A stretch of DNA of 22,076 bases, from NCBI GenBank assembly GCA_902478995.1, contig CABSNF010000036.1, forward strand, positions 1-22,076. The letters run 5' to 3'. Made by a program: the position numbers and the translations under genes. Under the pieces are notes generated by a model. The model worked only from the letters and a program-made list of their open reading frames with translations. It had not been told where the DNA came from and searched no databases. The stretch is from an uncultured Collinsella sp. (lineage in GTDB: Bacteria; Actinomycetota; Coriobacteriia; Coriobacteriales; Coriobacteriaceae). Within the stretch, counting starts at the first letter, position 1; every line of letters begins with the position of its first letter. Shown here in pieces: positions 1 to 6,643 of this stretch.

Positions 1-24
1 CTCGGAGATGTGTATAAGAGACAG
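1..24 (+). other. Nextera (Tn5) library adapter remnant
   Basis: Bases 6-24 read AGATGTGTATAAGAGACAG, which is exactly the 19-bp Tn5 mosaic end. The preceding CTCGG is what comes before it in the Illumina Nextera read-2 adapter. This is library adapter left at the contig end, not genomic DNA. Genomic sequence begins at about base 25, and any open frame running through bases 1-24 is artificial. Confidence 0.95.
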
Positions 25-51
25 CTTTACATGGCTTACCTCAACCCGGCT

Positions 52-1254
52 TTAGGCCTGGAACCAACGGGCGGTGTTGCGCTCGTCGAGGGCCTTGAGG
101 GTAGCGGCGGGATCGGCAACCTTCTGCAGGAACATCATGGCTGCGATGGCGTACGGCTTGTAGCTGGCCTCCTTGTACATGCCCACGCGGTGCATGTCGA
201 AGACGTCGGCGTTAACCTCGCCGTGCTCGCAGGAGACACCGGAGATGTCGGCGGGCAGCGGGTGCATAAAGATGGTGTCCTGGCCGTTGGCGGTATTCTC
301 CATGAGCTCGGTCGTAGAGCACCAGTCCTGATGGGTGGCGTTCTGGGCGAGCAGCTCCTTCTCGAGCGCTGCGATGCCGGCGTCGTCGCCCTCGGCGTAC
401 AGGTTGGTACGCTTCTCCATGGCGGCAAACGGAGCCCAGCTCTTGGGGATCACGATGTCGGCGCCCTCGAAGGCCTCGGCCATGGTGTTGACCTGCTTAA
501 AGGTGGTGCCGGACTCGGCGGCATAGCCCTTAGCGCGCTCGACGACCTCGGGCATGAGGTCGTAGCCCTCGGGGTGAGCAAGTGTGACGTCCATGCCAAA
601 GCGGGGCAGCAGGCTGATCAGCGACTGCGGGCAGGACAGCGGCTTGCCGTAAGAGGGCGAATAGGCCCAGGTGACGGCAACCTTCTTGCCCTTGAGGTTC
701 TCAAGGCCGCCAAACTCGTTGATGAGGTAGAGCATGTCGGCAGAGGACTGCGTGGGGTGATCGGAGTCGGACTGCAGGGAGATGAGCGTGGGACGGTGAT
801 CCAGAACGCCGTCCTCGTAAGCCTGCTGCACAGACTCGGAGACCTCGGCCATGTAGGCGTCTCCCTTGCCGATGTACATGTCATCGCGGATGCCGATGAC
901 GTCGGCCATGAAGGAAATCATGGTAGCGGTCTCGCGGACGGTCTCGCCGTGAGCGATCTGGGACTTCTTCTCGTCCAGGTCCTGCAGCTCAAGGCCGAGC
1001 AGGTTGGCGGCCTTAGAGAAGGAGAAGCGCGTACGGGTGGAGTTGTCGCGGAACAGGGAGACGGCCAGGCCCGAGTCGAAGATCTTGGACGAAACGTTGT
1101 TCTCACGCAGCTCGCGCAGGGCGTCGGCGACGATGTAGAGAGCCTTGAGCTCATCGGTGGTCTTGTCCCAAGTGTGCAGGAAATCGCTGCCGTACATACC
1201 CTTAAAATCGAGGTCGTTCAGCTGCTCGACGAGCTCGGTAAACTTAGCGTCCAT
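52..1254 (-). CDS. ygeW: Knotted carbamoyltransferase YgeW
   Basis: A 400-aa member of the aspartate/ornithine carbamoyltransferase superfamily. The carbamoyl-phosphate motif is visible at residues 68-76 (FRDNSTRTR), HPTQ at 166-169 and HPLPADI at 331-337. Length and motifs fit the YgeW type, about 400 aa, a knotted-fold carbamoyltransferase whose E. coli member does not use the classical substrates. The start is the ATG at 1254: AGAAAGGAT lies at 1261-1269, and homology begins there. An upstream in-frame extension to 1440 is unconvincing. It is the third gene of the leftward ygeX-ygeY-ygeW series, with a 201-bp gap after ygeY. In anaerobic uric acid clusters it is thought to act on a ureido intermediate such as 2,3-diureidopropionate, exchanging a carbamoyl group with phosphate; that substrate is an inference. 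Only 27 genomic bases follow the stop before the contig ends. Confidence 0.93.
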   Translation of the reverse strand: MDAKFTELVEQLNDLDFKGMYGSDFLHTWDKTTDELKALYIVADALRELRENNVSSKIFDSGLAVSLFRDNSTRTRFSFSKAANLLGLELQDLDEKKSQIAHGETVRETATMISFMADVIGIRDDMYIGKGDAYMAEVSESVQQAYEDGVLDHRPTLISLQSDSDHPTQSSADMLYLINEFGGLENLKGKKVAVTWAYSPSYGKPLSCPQSLISLLPRFGMDVTLAHPEGYDLMPEVVERAKGYAAESGTTFKQVNTMAEAFEGADIVIPKSWAPFAAMEKRTNLYAEGDDAGIAALEKELLAQNATHQDWCSTTELMENTANGQDTIFMHPLPADISGVSCEHGEVNADVFDMHRVGMYKEASYKPYAIAAMMFLQKVADPAATLKALDERNTARWFQA

Positions 1255-1384
1255 GTAAATATCCTTTCTAAAGATGAAACGATCGCAATGAGTAGATGTG
1301 CTCCGGCATGCGCGTGTGGCTAGAACATGCAGAGCACCATGACGAGGACCCGCCACCGTTGAGGAAGCATGGGAGATAACGACC

Positions 1385-1440
1385 GCGGGCCCCAAGTCAA
1401 CAGGGGGTGCCGGGGACACGAGCGGCCCCCGGCTCAACAA
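1385..1440 (-). promoter_or_regulatory. ygeY-ygeW gap: GC hairpin and weak promoter candidate
   Basis: In the 201-bp gap between ygeY and ygeW, GCCGGGG (1409-1415) can pair with CCCCGGC (1427-1433) around an 11-nt loop. No T-run follows on the minus strand, so it is a poor intrinsic terminator. Just downstream on the minus strand, TTGACT (1397-1402) is followed 16 nt later by TATCTC, a weak -35/-10 pair. This could partly uncouple ygeW expression from ygeXY. Confidence 0.25.
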
Positions 1441-1455
1441 AATCGAGGAATGGGA

Positions 1456-2841
1456 CTAATCGATCTTGTTGTTGGTCAGACCGGCGCGGAACACGGTGGC
1501 GTCGCCATCGGCCTGGCTCGGATCGTAGAGGTTCAGGGCAGCCACGTACATGGCGGCAGCGGTGACCAGGTCGTCCTTGTAGGTGACCTCGTTGGGAGCG
1601 TGAGCCTGAGACTCGGCACCCGGGCCAAAGCCCACGCAGGGGATGCCGTAGCGGCCCTGGATGGAGACACAGTTCGTGGAGAAGGTCCACTTGTCGCACA
1701 GCGGGCGACCGGTGCGCTTGTCCATGCTGGGCTCGCAGCCGATGCGCTCGTCACCAAACATGGCCTTGTGGGCGTCGACGAGAGCCTTGACGTGCGGAGC
1801 GGTCTCCTTGTTGATCCACGTGGGGAAGTAAGCCTCGGTCTCGTAGACCTCGCCGGTCCAGGACGGACGGTCGTACATGTACATGGAGACCTTCACGTCG
1901 TCGCCGTACTTCTTGGCAGCCGGCAGGTTGCGGATCTCGTCCAGGCAGGACTCCCAGGTTTCACCGGCGGTCATGCGACGGTCGATGGAGATGGCGCAGG
2001 AGTCGGCCACGGCGCAACGGCTGGGGCTGGTGTAGAAGATCTGGCTGACGGTGCAGGTGCCGCGGCCCAGGAAGCGGGCATCCTCGAAGTGCTCGGGATT
2101 GTACTTGGGGTCGAGCATCTTGACGAGACCCTTGATGTCGGTCGACTCGTCGCAGCCGTTGTTGTTGAGGGCGCGGACGTCGGCGATGATGTCAGCCATC
2201 TTGTAGATGGCGTTGTCGCCGCGGTCGGGAGCGGAGCCGTGGCAGGAGGTGCCGTGAACGTCGACGCGGATCTCCATGCGGCCGCGGTGACCGCGGTAGA
2301 TGCCGCCGTCGGTGGGCTCGGTGGAAATGACGAACTCGGGCTTAATGCCGTCCTTGTTGTAGATGTACTGCCAGCACATGCCGTCGCAGTCCTCTTCCTG
2401 GACGGTGCCGACGACCATGATCTTGTAGCCCTCGGGGATGAGGCCCATGTCCTTCATCATCTTGGCAGCGTAGGTAGCAGAAGCCATGCCGCCCTCCTGG
2501 TCGGAGCCGCCGCGGCCGTAGATGATCTCATCGGTCTCGTAGCCCTCATAGGGATCGGCATCCCAGTTCTCGATGTTGCCGATGCCGACGGTGTCGATGT
2601 GGGAGTCGATGGCGATGATCTTGTCGCCCTCGCCCATAAAGCCCATGACGTTGCCCAGGCCGTCGACCTTGACCTCGTCATAGCCAAGGCTCTCCATCTC
2701 GGCCTTGATGCAGGCAACAACCTCACCCTCCTCGCAGGACTCAGAGGGATGGGAGATCATAGCGCGCAGGAAGCGAGTCATATCAGCACGATGGGACTCA
2801 GCAGCAGCCTTGATAGCGTCGAAATCGAGTTCTTTAGCCAT
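1456..2841 (-). CDS. ygeY: YgeY family M20-type metallohydrolase
   Basis: A 461-aa member of the M20/ArgE/DapE di-zinc amidohydrolase family. It is the YgeY type, annotated in databases as a putative selenium metabolism hydrolase because it co-occurs with selenium-dependent molybdenum hydroxylases. Metal and catalytic residues are in family order: H81-x-D83 in DSHIDT, D114 in GGSDQEGG, the E149-E150-D151 acid pair, E175 in STEPT, and H414 in the C-terminal AHAPNE. The start ATG has GAAAGG (2851-2856) nine bases upstream. The gene follows ygeX after 72 bp and is probably co-transcribed with it. In the purine pathway it is expected to hydrolyse an amide or ureido intermediate between YgeW and YgeX; the exact substrate is not shown by the sequence. 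Confidence 0.92.
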   Translation of the reverse strand: MAKELDFDAIKAAAESHRADMTRFLRAMISHPSESCEEGEVVACIKAEMESLGYDEVKVDGLGNVMGFMGEGDKIIAIDSHIDTVGIGNIENWDADPYEGYETDEIIYGRGGSDQEGGMASATYAAKMMKDMGLIPEGYKIMVVGTVQEEDCDGMCWQYIYNKDGIKPEFVISTEPTDGGIYRGHRGRMEIRVDVHGTSCHGSAPDRGDNAIYKMADIIADVRALNNNGCDESTDIKGLVKMLDPKYNPEHFEDARFLGRGTCTVSQIFYTSPSRCAVADSCAISIDRRMTAGETWESCLDEIRNLPAAKKYGDDVKVSMYMYDRPSWTGEVYETEAYFPTWINKETAPHVKALVDAHKAMFGDERIGCEPSMDKRTGRPLCDKWTFSTNCVSIQGRYGIPCVGFGPGAESQAHAPNEVTYKDDLVTAAAMYVAALNLYDPSQADGDATVFRAGLTNNKID

Positions 2842-2913
2842 TGTTCATAACCTTTCAAACGAAGGAATCTACCTGTGAGGTGGCGGAGCGATACCTATTT
2901 ATTCCGCCCAGTA

Positions 2914-4128
2914 TTAGCAAGTGGGGTATTCGCCTTCCCAAACAATGCGGCGATACTGGTCGGGATCCGTGTCGCCCTCGGTGGAGAAACAGAGCACGGA
3001 GCTCGTCTTGTCCAGGCCGATGAGCTCCTTGAGCTCGGCGTACTCGGGATCGAGCATGAGGGTCTCGACAAGGCCGGTGGTCACAGCGCCGGACTCGCCG
3101 GAGATGACGCGCGGGTCGCCCTTCTCGGGAGCGCCCAGGGTGCGCATGCCGCGAGCGGTGACCCAGTCGGGGCAGGACACGAAGGCGGTGGTGTGGTTGC
3201 GCAGGATATCCCAGCCCAAGATGTTGGGCTCGCCGCAGCACAGGCCGGCCATGATGGAGGGCATGTCGCCGTCCACGATGCGCGGGTCGCCGTCGCCGGC
3301 GGCAGCGCCCTTGTACAGGCAGGCGGCAGGCGCGCACTCAACCACGACGAAGGTGGGCGGGTTATCGGGATACAGGTTGGTGAAGTAGCCCACCACGGCG
3401 CCGGCGAGCGAACCCACGCCAGCCTGGACAAACACGTGCGTCGGGCGGTTGATGGCCATCTCGCGCAGCTGCTCGGCAGCCTCGGAAGCCATGGTGCCGT
3501 AACCCTCCATGATCCAGGACGGGATCTTCTCGTAGCCCTCCCAGGCGGTGTCCTGAACGATGACGCCGCGCTCGCAGGCGTCGGCCTCGGCGGCGGCCAT
3601 GCGCACGCACTCGTCGTAGTTGACCTCTTCGATGGTCACCGTGGCGCCCTCGGCGGCGATGTTATCGAAGCGGGGCTTGGTGGAACCCTTGGGCATGTGC
3701 ACGACGGCCTTCTGGCCCAGCTTGTTGGCAGCCCATGCCACGCCGCGGCCATGGTTGCCATCGGTGGCGGTAAAGAAGGTAGCCTGGCCAAAGTCCTTGG
3801 CAAGCTGATCGGAGGTCAGGTAATCGAAGGTGCAGTCGGCAACGTCCTTGCCGGTCTCATCGGCAATATAGTTGGCCATGGCAAACGAGCCGCCCAGGAC
3901 CTTAAAGGCGTTGAGGCCAAAGCGATAGCTCTCGTCCTTAACGCACAGGTTGGACAGGCCCAGGCGCGCAGCCTGACCGTCCAGACGGGCAAGCGGAGTG
4001 ACGGTATATTGAGGGAACGACTGGTGGAAGGCACGGGCCTTCTTCACGTGGTCGAGGCTCATGATTCCCAAGTGCTTGTCATCGCTCTTGGGCATCGTGT
4101 TGCCCGCCCACTGGATCTTATCGGCCAT
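2914..4128 (-). CDS. ygeX: Diaminopropionate ammonia-lyase YgeX
   Basis: A 404-aa fold-type II PLP enzyme. The Schiff-base lysine is K76 in NAFKVLGG. The glycine-rich ATDGNHGRG loop at 121-129 carries D123, matching the catalytic aspartate of diaminopropionate ammonia-lyase (EC 4.3.1.15). That enzyme converts 2,3-diaminopropionate to pyruvate and two ammonia. Length matches the family (about 400 aa). The start ATG is preceded by AAGGAG (4137-4142) with 8-nt spacing. It is the first gene of the leftward ygeX-ygeY-ygeW unit and is divergent from the PAS/HTH regulator across a 277-bp gap containing paired dyads. In uric acid-degrading anaerobes YgeX is the step that releases central-metabolism carbon and nitrogen. 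Confidence 0.95.
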   Translation of the reverse strand: MADKIQWAGNTMPKSDDKHLGIMSLDHVKKARAFHQSFPQYTVTPLARLDGQAARLGLSNLCVKDESYRFGLNAFKVLGGSFAMANYIADETGKDVADCTFDYLTSDQLAKDFGQATFFTATDGNHGRGVAWAANKLGQKAVVHMPKGSTKPRFDNIAAEGATVTIEEVNYDECVRMAAAEADACERGVIVQDTAWEGYEKIPSWIMEGYGTMASEAAEQLREMAINRPTHVFVQAGVGSLAGAVVGYFTNLYPDNPPTFVVVECAPAACLYKGAAAGDGDPRIVDGDMPSIMAGLCCGEPNILGWDILRNHTTAFVSCPDWVTARGMRTLGAPEKGDPRVISGESGAVTTGLVETLMLDPEYAELKELIGLDKTSSVLCFSTEGDTDPDQYRRIVWEGEYPTC

Positions 4129-4220
4129 ACGGTGAACTCCTTAAGTCCTCTCTTGCCGGCCCCCGCATACGCGTTTCAGCCCGATCCCATTCACACGACT
4201 GAACTTTTATGTGGATGCCA

Positions 4221-4286
4221 AACAAAAAGTTTGTTAGTAATGTTCTATCACACTTTTTGATTGGTATATCTAACGAATTGTTTGTT
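4221..4286. promoter_or_regulatory. Two AACRAA-N3-TTTGTT dyads (putative operators)
   Basis: AACAAA-AAG-TTTGTT (4221-4235) is a perfect 6-3-6 dyad. AACGAA-TTG-TTTGTT (4272-4286) repeats the layout with one mismatch. The centres are 51 bp apart, close to five helical turns. A further TTTGTT half-site is at 4342-4347. They lie between divergent ygeX and the YheO-type regulator, so binding of that regulator is a reasonable inference. No strong -35/-10 pair stands out on either strand of this gap. Confidence 0.5.
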
Positions 4287-4405
4287 GCCGTAATCGGTAC
4301 TTTTTCGCCGCCGAACGGTCATGAATTGCCTTGTTGATGGATTTGTTTGCGGTCATGTGTGGTTTATGGCACAGTGAGCCCAAACTAATTTTTAGGAAGG
4401 TACCC

Positions 4406-5059
4406 ATGACCCCCGCACAGATTGAGTTTTACAAGCGCCTCGCACACGGTCTGGCGCTCCAATTTGGCCCCAACTGCGAAGTCGTCGTCCACGATCTGGA
4501 GACCGAGGACGTGGACCACTCCATCGTAGTGATCGAAAACGGCCACGTCAGCGGACGCAAACTGGGTGACGGCCCCAGCCATATTGTGTTTGAGTCCATG
4601 CACGAGGGCACCACCGACGTGCACGACCGCGAGCCATACCTCACCAAAACCACCGATGGCAAGCTGCTCAAGTCCTCGACCATCTTTATCCGCAACGACG
4701 AGGGCAAGCCCGTCGGCATTTTGGGCATCAACTTTGACATTACGCTTATGAAGGCTTTTGAGCGTTCGCTCGACGCCTTTACCGGCACCGGCGGCACGGG
4801 CTATACCGAGCCCGAGCCCATTACCAAGAACATCGGCGACCTGCTCGAGGACCTGCTGCACGAGTGCGAGCAGTTTGTGGGCAAGCCCGCGGCACTCATG
4901 ACCAAAGACGAGCGCATTCGTGCCATTGGCTATCTCGACCGTCGCGGTGCCTTCCTCATTTCCAAGTCGAGCGAGCGCGCCTGCGAGTTCTTTGGCATCT
5001 CCAAGTACAGCTTCTATAGCTACCTCAATGAGGCCAAGGCGGCGGCCGGCGACAAGTAG
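4406..5059 (+). CDS. YheO-like PAS/HTH transcriptional regulator
   Basis: A 217-aa protein with a YheO-like PAS sensor (PAS_6 type, about residues 5-115) and a C-terminal helix-turn-helix (about 150-212). Conserved YheO-family stretches are visible: FGPNCEVVVHDL, the IENGHVSGRKLGD segment and VGILGINFDIT, and the C-terminal GYLDRRGAFLISKSSE then FFGISKYSFYSYLNEAK. The start is the ATG at 4406, because AGGAAGG lies at 4394-4400 with 5-nt spacing and homology begins there. An in-frame ATG at 4331 has no site. It is divergent from ygeXYW, so it is the obvious candidate to control that operon in response to a purine- or amino-acid-derived ligand. Related family members such as DauR control amino acid catabolism. 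The ligand here is unknown. Confidence 0.88.
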   Translation: MTPAQIEFYKRLAHGLALQFGPNCEVVVHDLETEDVDHSIVVIENGHVSGRKLGDGPSHIVFESMHEGTTDVHDREPYLTKTTDGKLLKSSTIFIRNDEGKPVGILGINFDITLMKAFERSLDAFTGTGGTGYTEPEPITKNIGDLLEDLLHECEQFVGKPAALMTKDERIRAIGYLDRRGAFLISKSSERACEFFGISKYSFYSYLNEAKAAAGDK

Positions 5060-5061
5060 GC

Positions 5062-5098
5062 ACTCGCCTGGATTGCCCCTCCCCTTTTGGGCGCGAGT
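5062..5098 (+). terminator. Weak hairpin after the regulator gene
   Basis: ACTCGC (5062-5067) pairs with GCGAGT (5093-5098). An inner GCCC/GGGC pairing (5075-5078 with 5089-5092) adds to it. It begins two bases after the regulator's stop, but there is no clear T-run, so termination here is tentative. Confidence 0.3.
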
Positions 5099-5142
5099 TC
5101 TGGAAAGCACGAATCCAAGACCGAGCCGCTTGGGAAGTTCCA

Positions 5143-5148
5143 TATAAT
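5143..5148 (+). promoter_or_regulatory. -10 box upstream of the 5183 gene
   Basis: A perfect TATAAT lies 34 bp before the ATG at 5183. The hexamer 17 bp upstream (5120-5125) does not resemble TTGACA, so only the -10 element is supported. The ribosome site AAAGGA (5168-5173) follows. Confidence 0.45.
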
Positions 5149-5182
5149 CGATGTCATTAGTATTTCGAAAGGATGGGACAGA

Positions 5183-6145
5183 ATGGCGTTGAGCAAGGCA
5201 TCATGCACCGGTCGCGGATTGATTCCGGCAATTGGTGGACATGTGCACCGCATGTTCGATGAGGGTGAAGACGACCTGTTTTCGCTGAGCCTTGACGATG
5301 TGATGGATGATCGCCCGTGGACCGCCGACGAACTCATGGGCGGCGGGGCTCGCCCGTCAAACCCCAATCCCGCACTTGCGCCTAAGCCCGCATCTGCGCC
5401 GACTCCTGCGCAGTCGCCCGCACCCACTTCGGCGCCCACGCCCGCTCCCCGCCCCGCAAGCGACCCGTCCGAGACGGCGGCATTTCTCGCTGCAGCGACG
5501 CAGAGCAAATCGGCCGACAGCACCGTTATGTATAACGCCCAGCAGTTGCCCGTTCCTGCGGCGCGCAAGCCTCCGGTCACAAGGCTCGATGAGCCCGTTG
5601 CCCATCAGGTTACCCACGATTCCTGGGCTGCAGCCGATCTGGATGAGACCTCTACCGGCATGCCGGCGCTCGATGTTCCAGTTAACCCGCTTTTTGCCGC
5701 CAACACGAGCGCCGCGGACTATGAGGGCGGTGCGGCATATTCCGATTATTCCGATGGCTATGCTGGCAACGGTCGCATCGAGACCGAGGATTATGGCACC
5801 GCATCGAGCGATTATCTCAACGATCCGTACGCTGCCACGCCCGCACCGGAATATGACCCGGAGGCCGCGTCCGCGCCGGCGTATACCAAAAGCACGGGCG
5901 AAGAGCGCTTCGCCGATTATTACGCCGAGGAAAAGGCGCTGCGTTTCTCGGAATTTCCGCAGGCAGTCAAGGTTGCCTTTATCGCCATTATCATTGCCCT
6001 GCTCGGTGTCATTGCGTTTGAGGGATTCCAGCTGTTCCGCGGCCCCACCCAAGCGGAGTCGGAGACCCAGCAAAAAGAGGACGATAACCAGTACCTGGAC
6101 ATCAACACCCTCAAGGGCGACCCCAACGACGGGGACGACGAGTAG
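5183..6145 (+). CDS. Pro/Ala-rich bitopic membrane protein, unknown function
   Basis: 320 aa. I do not recognise a family. There is no signal peptide. Residues about 60-105 are rich in Pro, Ala and Ser (repeated PAP, PTP and PAPT). The middle is acidic and tyrosine-rich (DYEGGAAYSDYSDGY). One strong transmembrane helix spans about 264-285 (VAFIAIIIALLGVIAFEGF), followed by a 35-aa polar acidic tail. By the positive-inside rule, Arg, Lys and Arg just before the helix suggest the long N-terminal part is cytoplasmic and the tail external. The start ATG at 5183 has AAAGGA (5168-5173). The frame is open back to 5087, but that part has no better start. It is likely a lineage-restricted envelope protein. 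It stands alone between a -10 box at 5143 and a terminator near 6179. Confidence 0.75.
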   Translation: MALSKASCTGRGLIPAIGGHVHRMFDEGEDDLFSLSLDDVMDDRPWTADELMGGGARPSNPNPALAPKPASAPTPAQSPAPTSAPTPAPRPASDPSETAAFLAAATQSKSADSTVMYNAQQLPVPAARKPPVTRLDEPVAHQVTHDSWAAADLDETSTGMPALDVPVNPLFAANTSAADYEGGAAYSDYSDGYAGNGRIETEDYGTASSDYLNDPYAATPAPEYDPEAASAPAYTKSTGEERFADYYAEEKALRFSEFPQAVKVAFIAIIIALLGVIAFEGFQLFRGPTQAESETQQKEDDNQYLDINTLKGDPNDGDDE

Positions 6146-6178
6146 CGAGGGCTGAAGGCGGCCGCAGGATCCCGCATC

Positions 6179-6205
6179 CAGCACCGGCTTCTAAGTGCTG
6201 TTTTG
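6179..6205 (+). terminator. Possible intrinsic terminator after the 5183 gene
   Basis: CAGCAC (6179-6184) pairs with GTGCTG (6195-6200) around a 10-nt loop, followed by TTTTG. It sits 34 bp downstream of the stop at 6145. The stem is short but in the right place. Confidence 0.45.
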
Positions 6206-6215
6206 TCATCCAGCT

Positions 6216-6270
6216 ACACTTTTCCGAAGTTTTAAGGTGCCTATTTCGACACTTTTCCGGATTTTATACT
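6216..6270 (+). promoter_or_regulatory. 11-bp direct repeats and -10 box before the 97-aa gene
   Basis: ACACTTTTCCG occurs at 6216-6226 and again at 6249-6259, exactly 33 bp apart (about three helical turns). The second copy lies immediately upstream of a good -10 box, TATACT (6265-6270). Transcription from this box would start about 5 nt before the ATG at 6283, which would make the mRNA nearly leaderless and fits the lack of a ribosome site. Confidence 0.4.
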
Positions 6271-6282
6271 CTGTCCCTCCAG

Positions 6283-6576
6283 ATGCGCTTTACGGTGCAG
6301 GCGTTGGAAGAAGGGCCATGTGCCGCTGGCGGCCCACATGTTCTGCAGATCAAGCTGCTCGGAGACGGCTCGCGCGAGCCGTCCAGCTGGAAGCTTTTTG
6401 CCGACGGTGCGTGCGTTGCGGACGGATCCGGCGCCTTTGCCCGCGAGTGCTTCTGCGAGGGCGCCGAGGTGTTCCTGGACCTGTGTCGCGACGCCGTGCA
6501 CGCGGCCGAGCTGCACCAGTGGAGCCAGAGGGAGTACGAGCTGCTGAGCGCGGCGCGCGGGATTGCGGGGGTGTAG
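6283..6576 (+). CDS. 97-aa orphan protein
   Basis: I do not recognise a family. The frame shows the strong G/C third-position bias of genuine genes here, especially from about codon 20 on, and has few rare codons, so I take it as coding. It is soluble, with a mixed N-terminal half (residues 1-55) and a helical acidic C-terminal half (CEGAEVFLDLCRD, then HAAELHQWSQREYELL), and has five cysteines. No Shine-Dalgarno precedes the ATG, but TATACT 12 bp upstream suggests an almost leaderless transcript. It is convergent with the GmrSD-like gene, the two separated by a long hairpin at 6612-6640. Confidence 0.55.
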   Translation: MRFTVQALEEGPCAAGGPHVLQIKLLGDGSREPSSWKLFADGACVADGSGAFARECFCEGAEVFLDLCRDAVHAAELHQWSQREYELLSAARGIAGV

Positions 6577-6611
6577 GTGGGCAGATAAGCCATCGGCAAT
6601 TCCGAGATGGC

Positions 6612-6640
6612 AAGGGCCGGGAATTAGATTCCCGGCCCTT
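6612..6640. terminator. Strong hairpin between convergent genes
   Basis: A perfect stem of at least 12 bp: AAGGGCCGGGAA (6612-6623) pairs with TTCCCGGCCCTT (6629-6640), with a 3-5-nt loop. It lies 36 bp after the 97-aa gene and 3 bp after the stop of the leftward GmrSD-like gene, so it can serve both. The arms start and end in A/T, giving short T-runs in each direction. Confidence 0.65.
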
Positions 6641-6643
6641 AAC

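Noticed and set aside
10..1323. Long plus-strand open frame opposite ygeW
   Set aside because: It starts inside the adapter and is the mirror frame of ygeW, caused by high-GC third positions; no protein family is visible.
1369..4260. Two long plus-strand frames opposite ygeY and ygeX
   Set aside because: Their translations are Gly/Val/Leu/His-rich mirror products of genes with clear catalytic motifs on the other strand; no ribosome sites.
5307..6184. Alternative frames on both strands across the Pro/Ala-rich gene
   Set aside because: They are Arg/Pro- or Gly/Arg-rich shadows. Only the 5183 frame has a ribosome site, a -10 box and a coherent TM helix.
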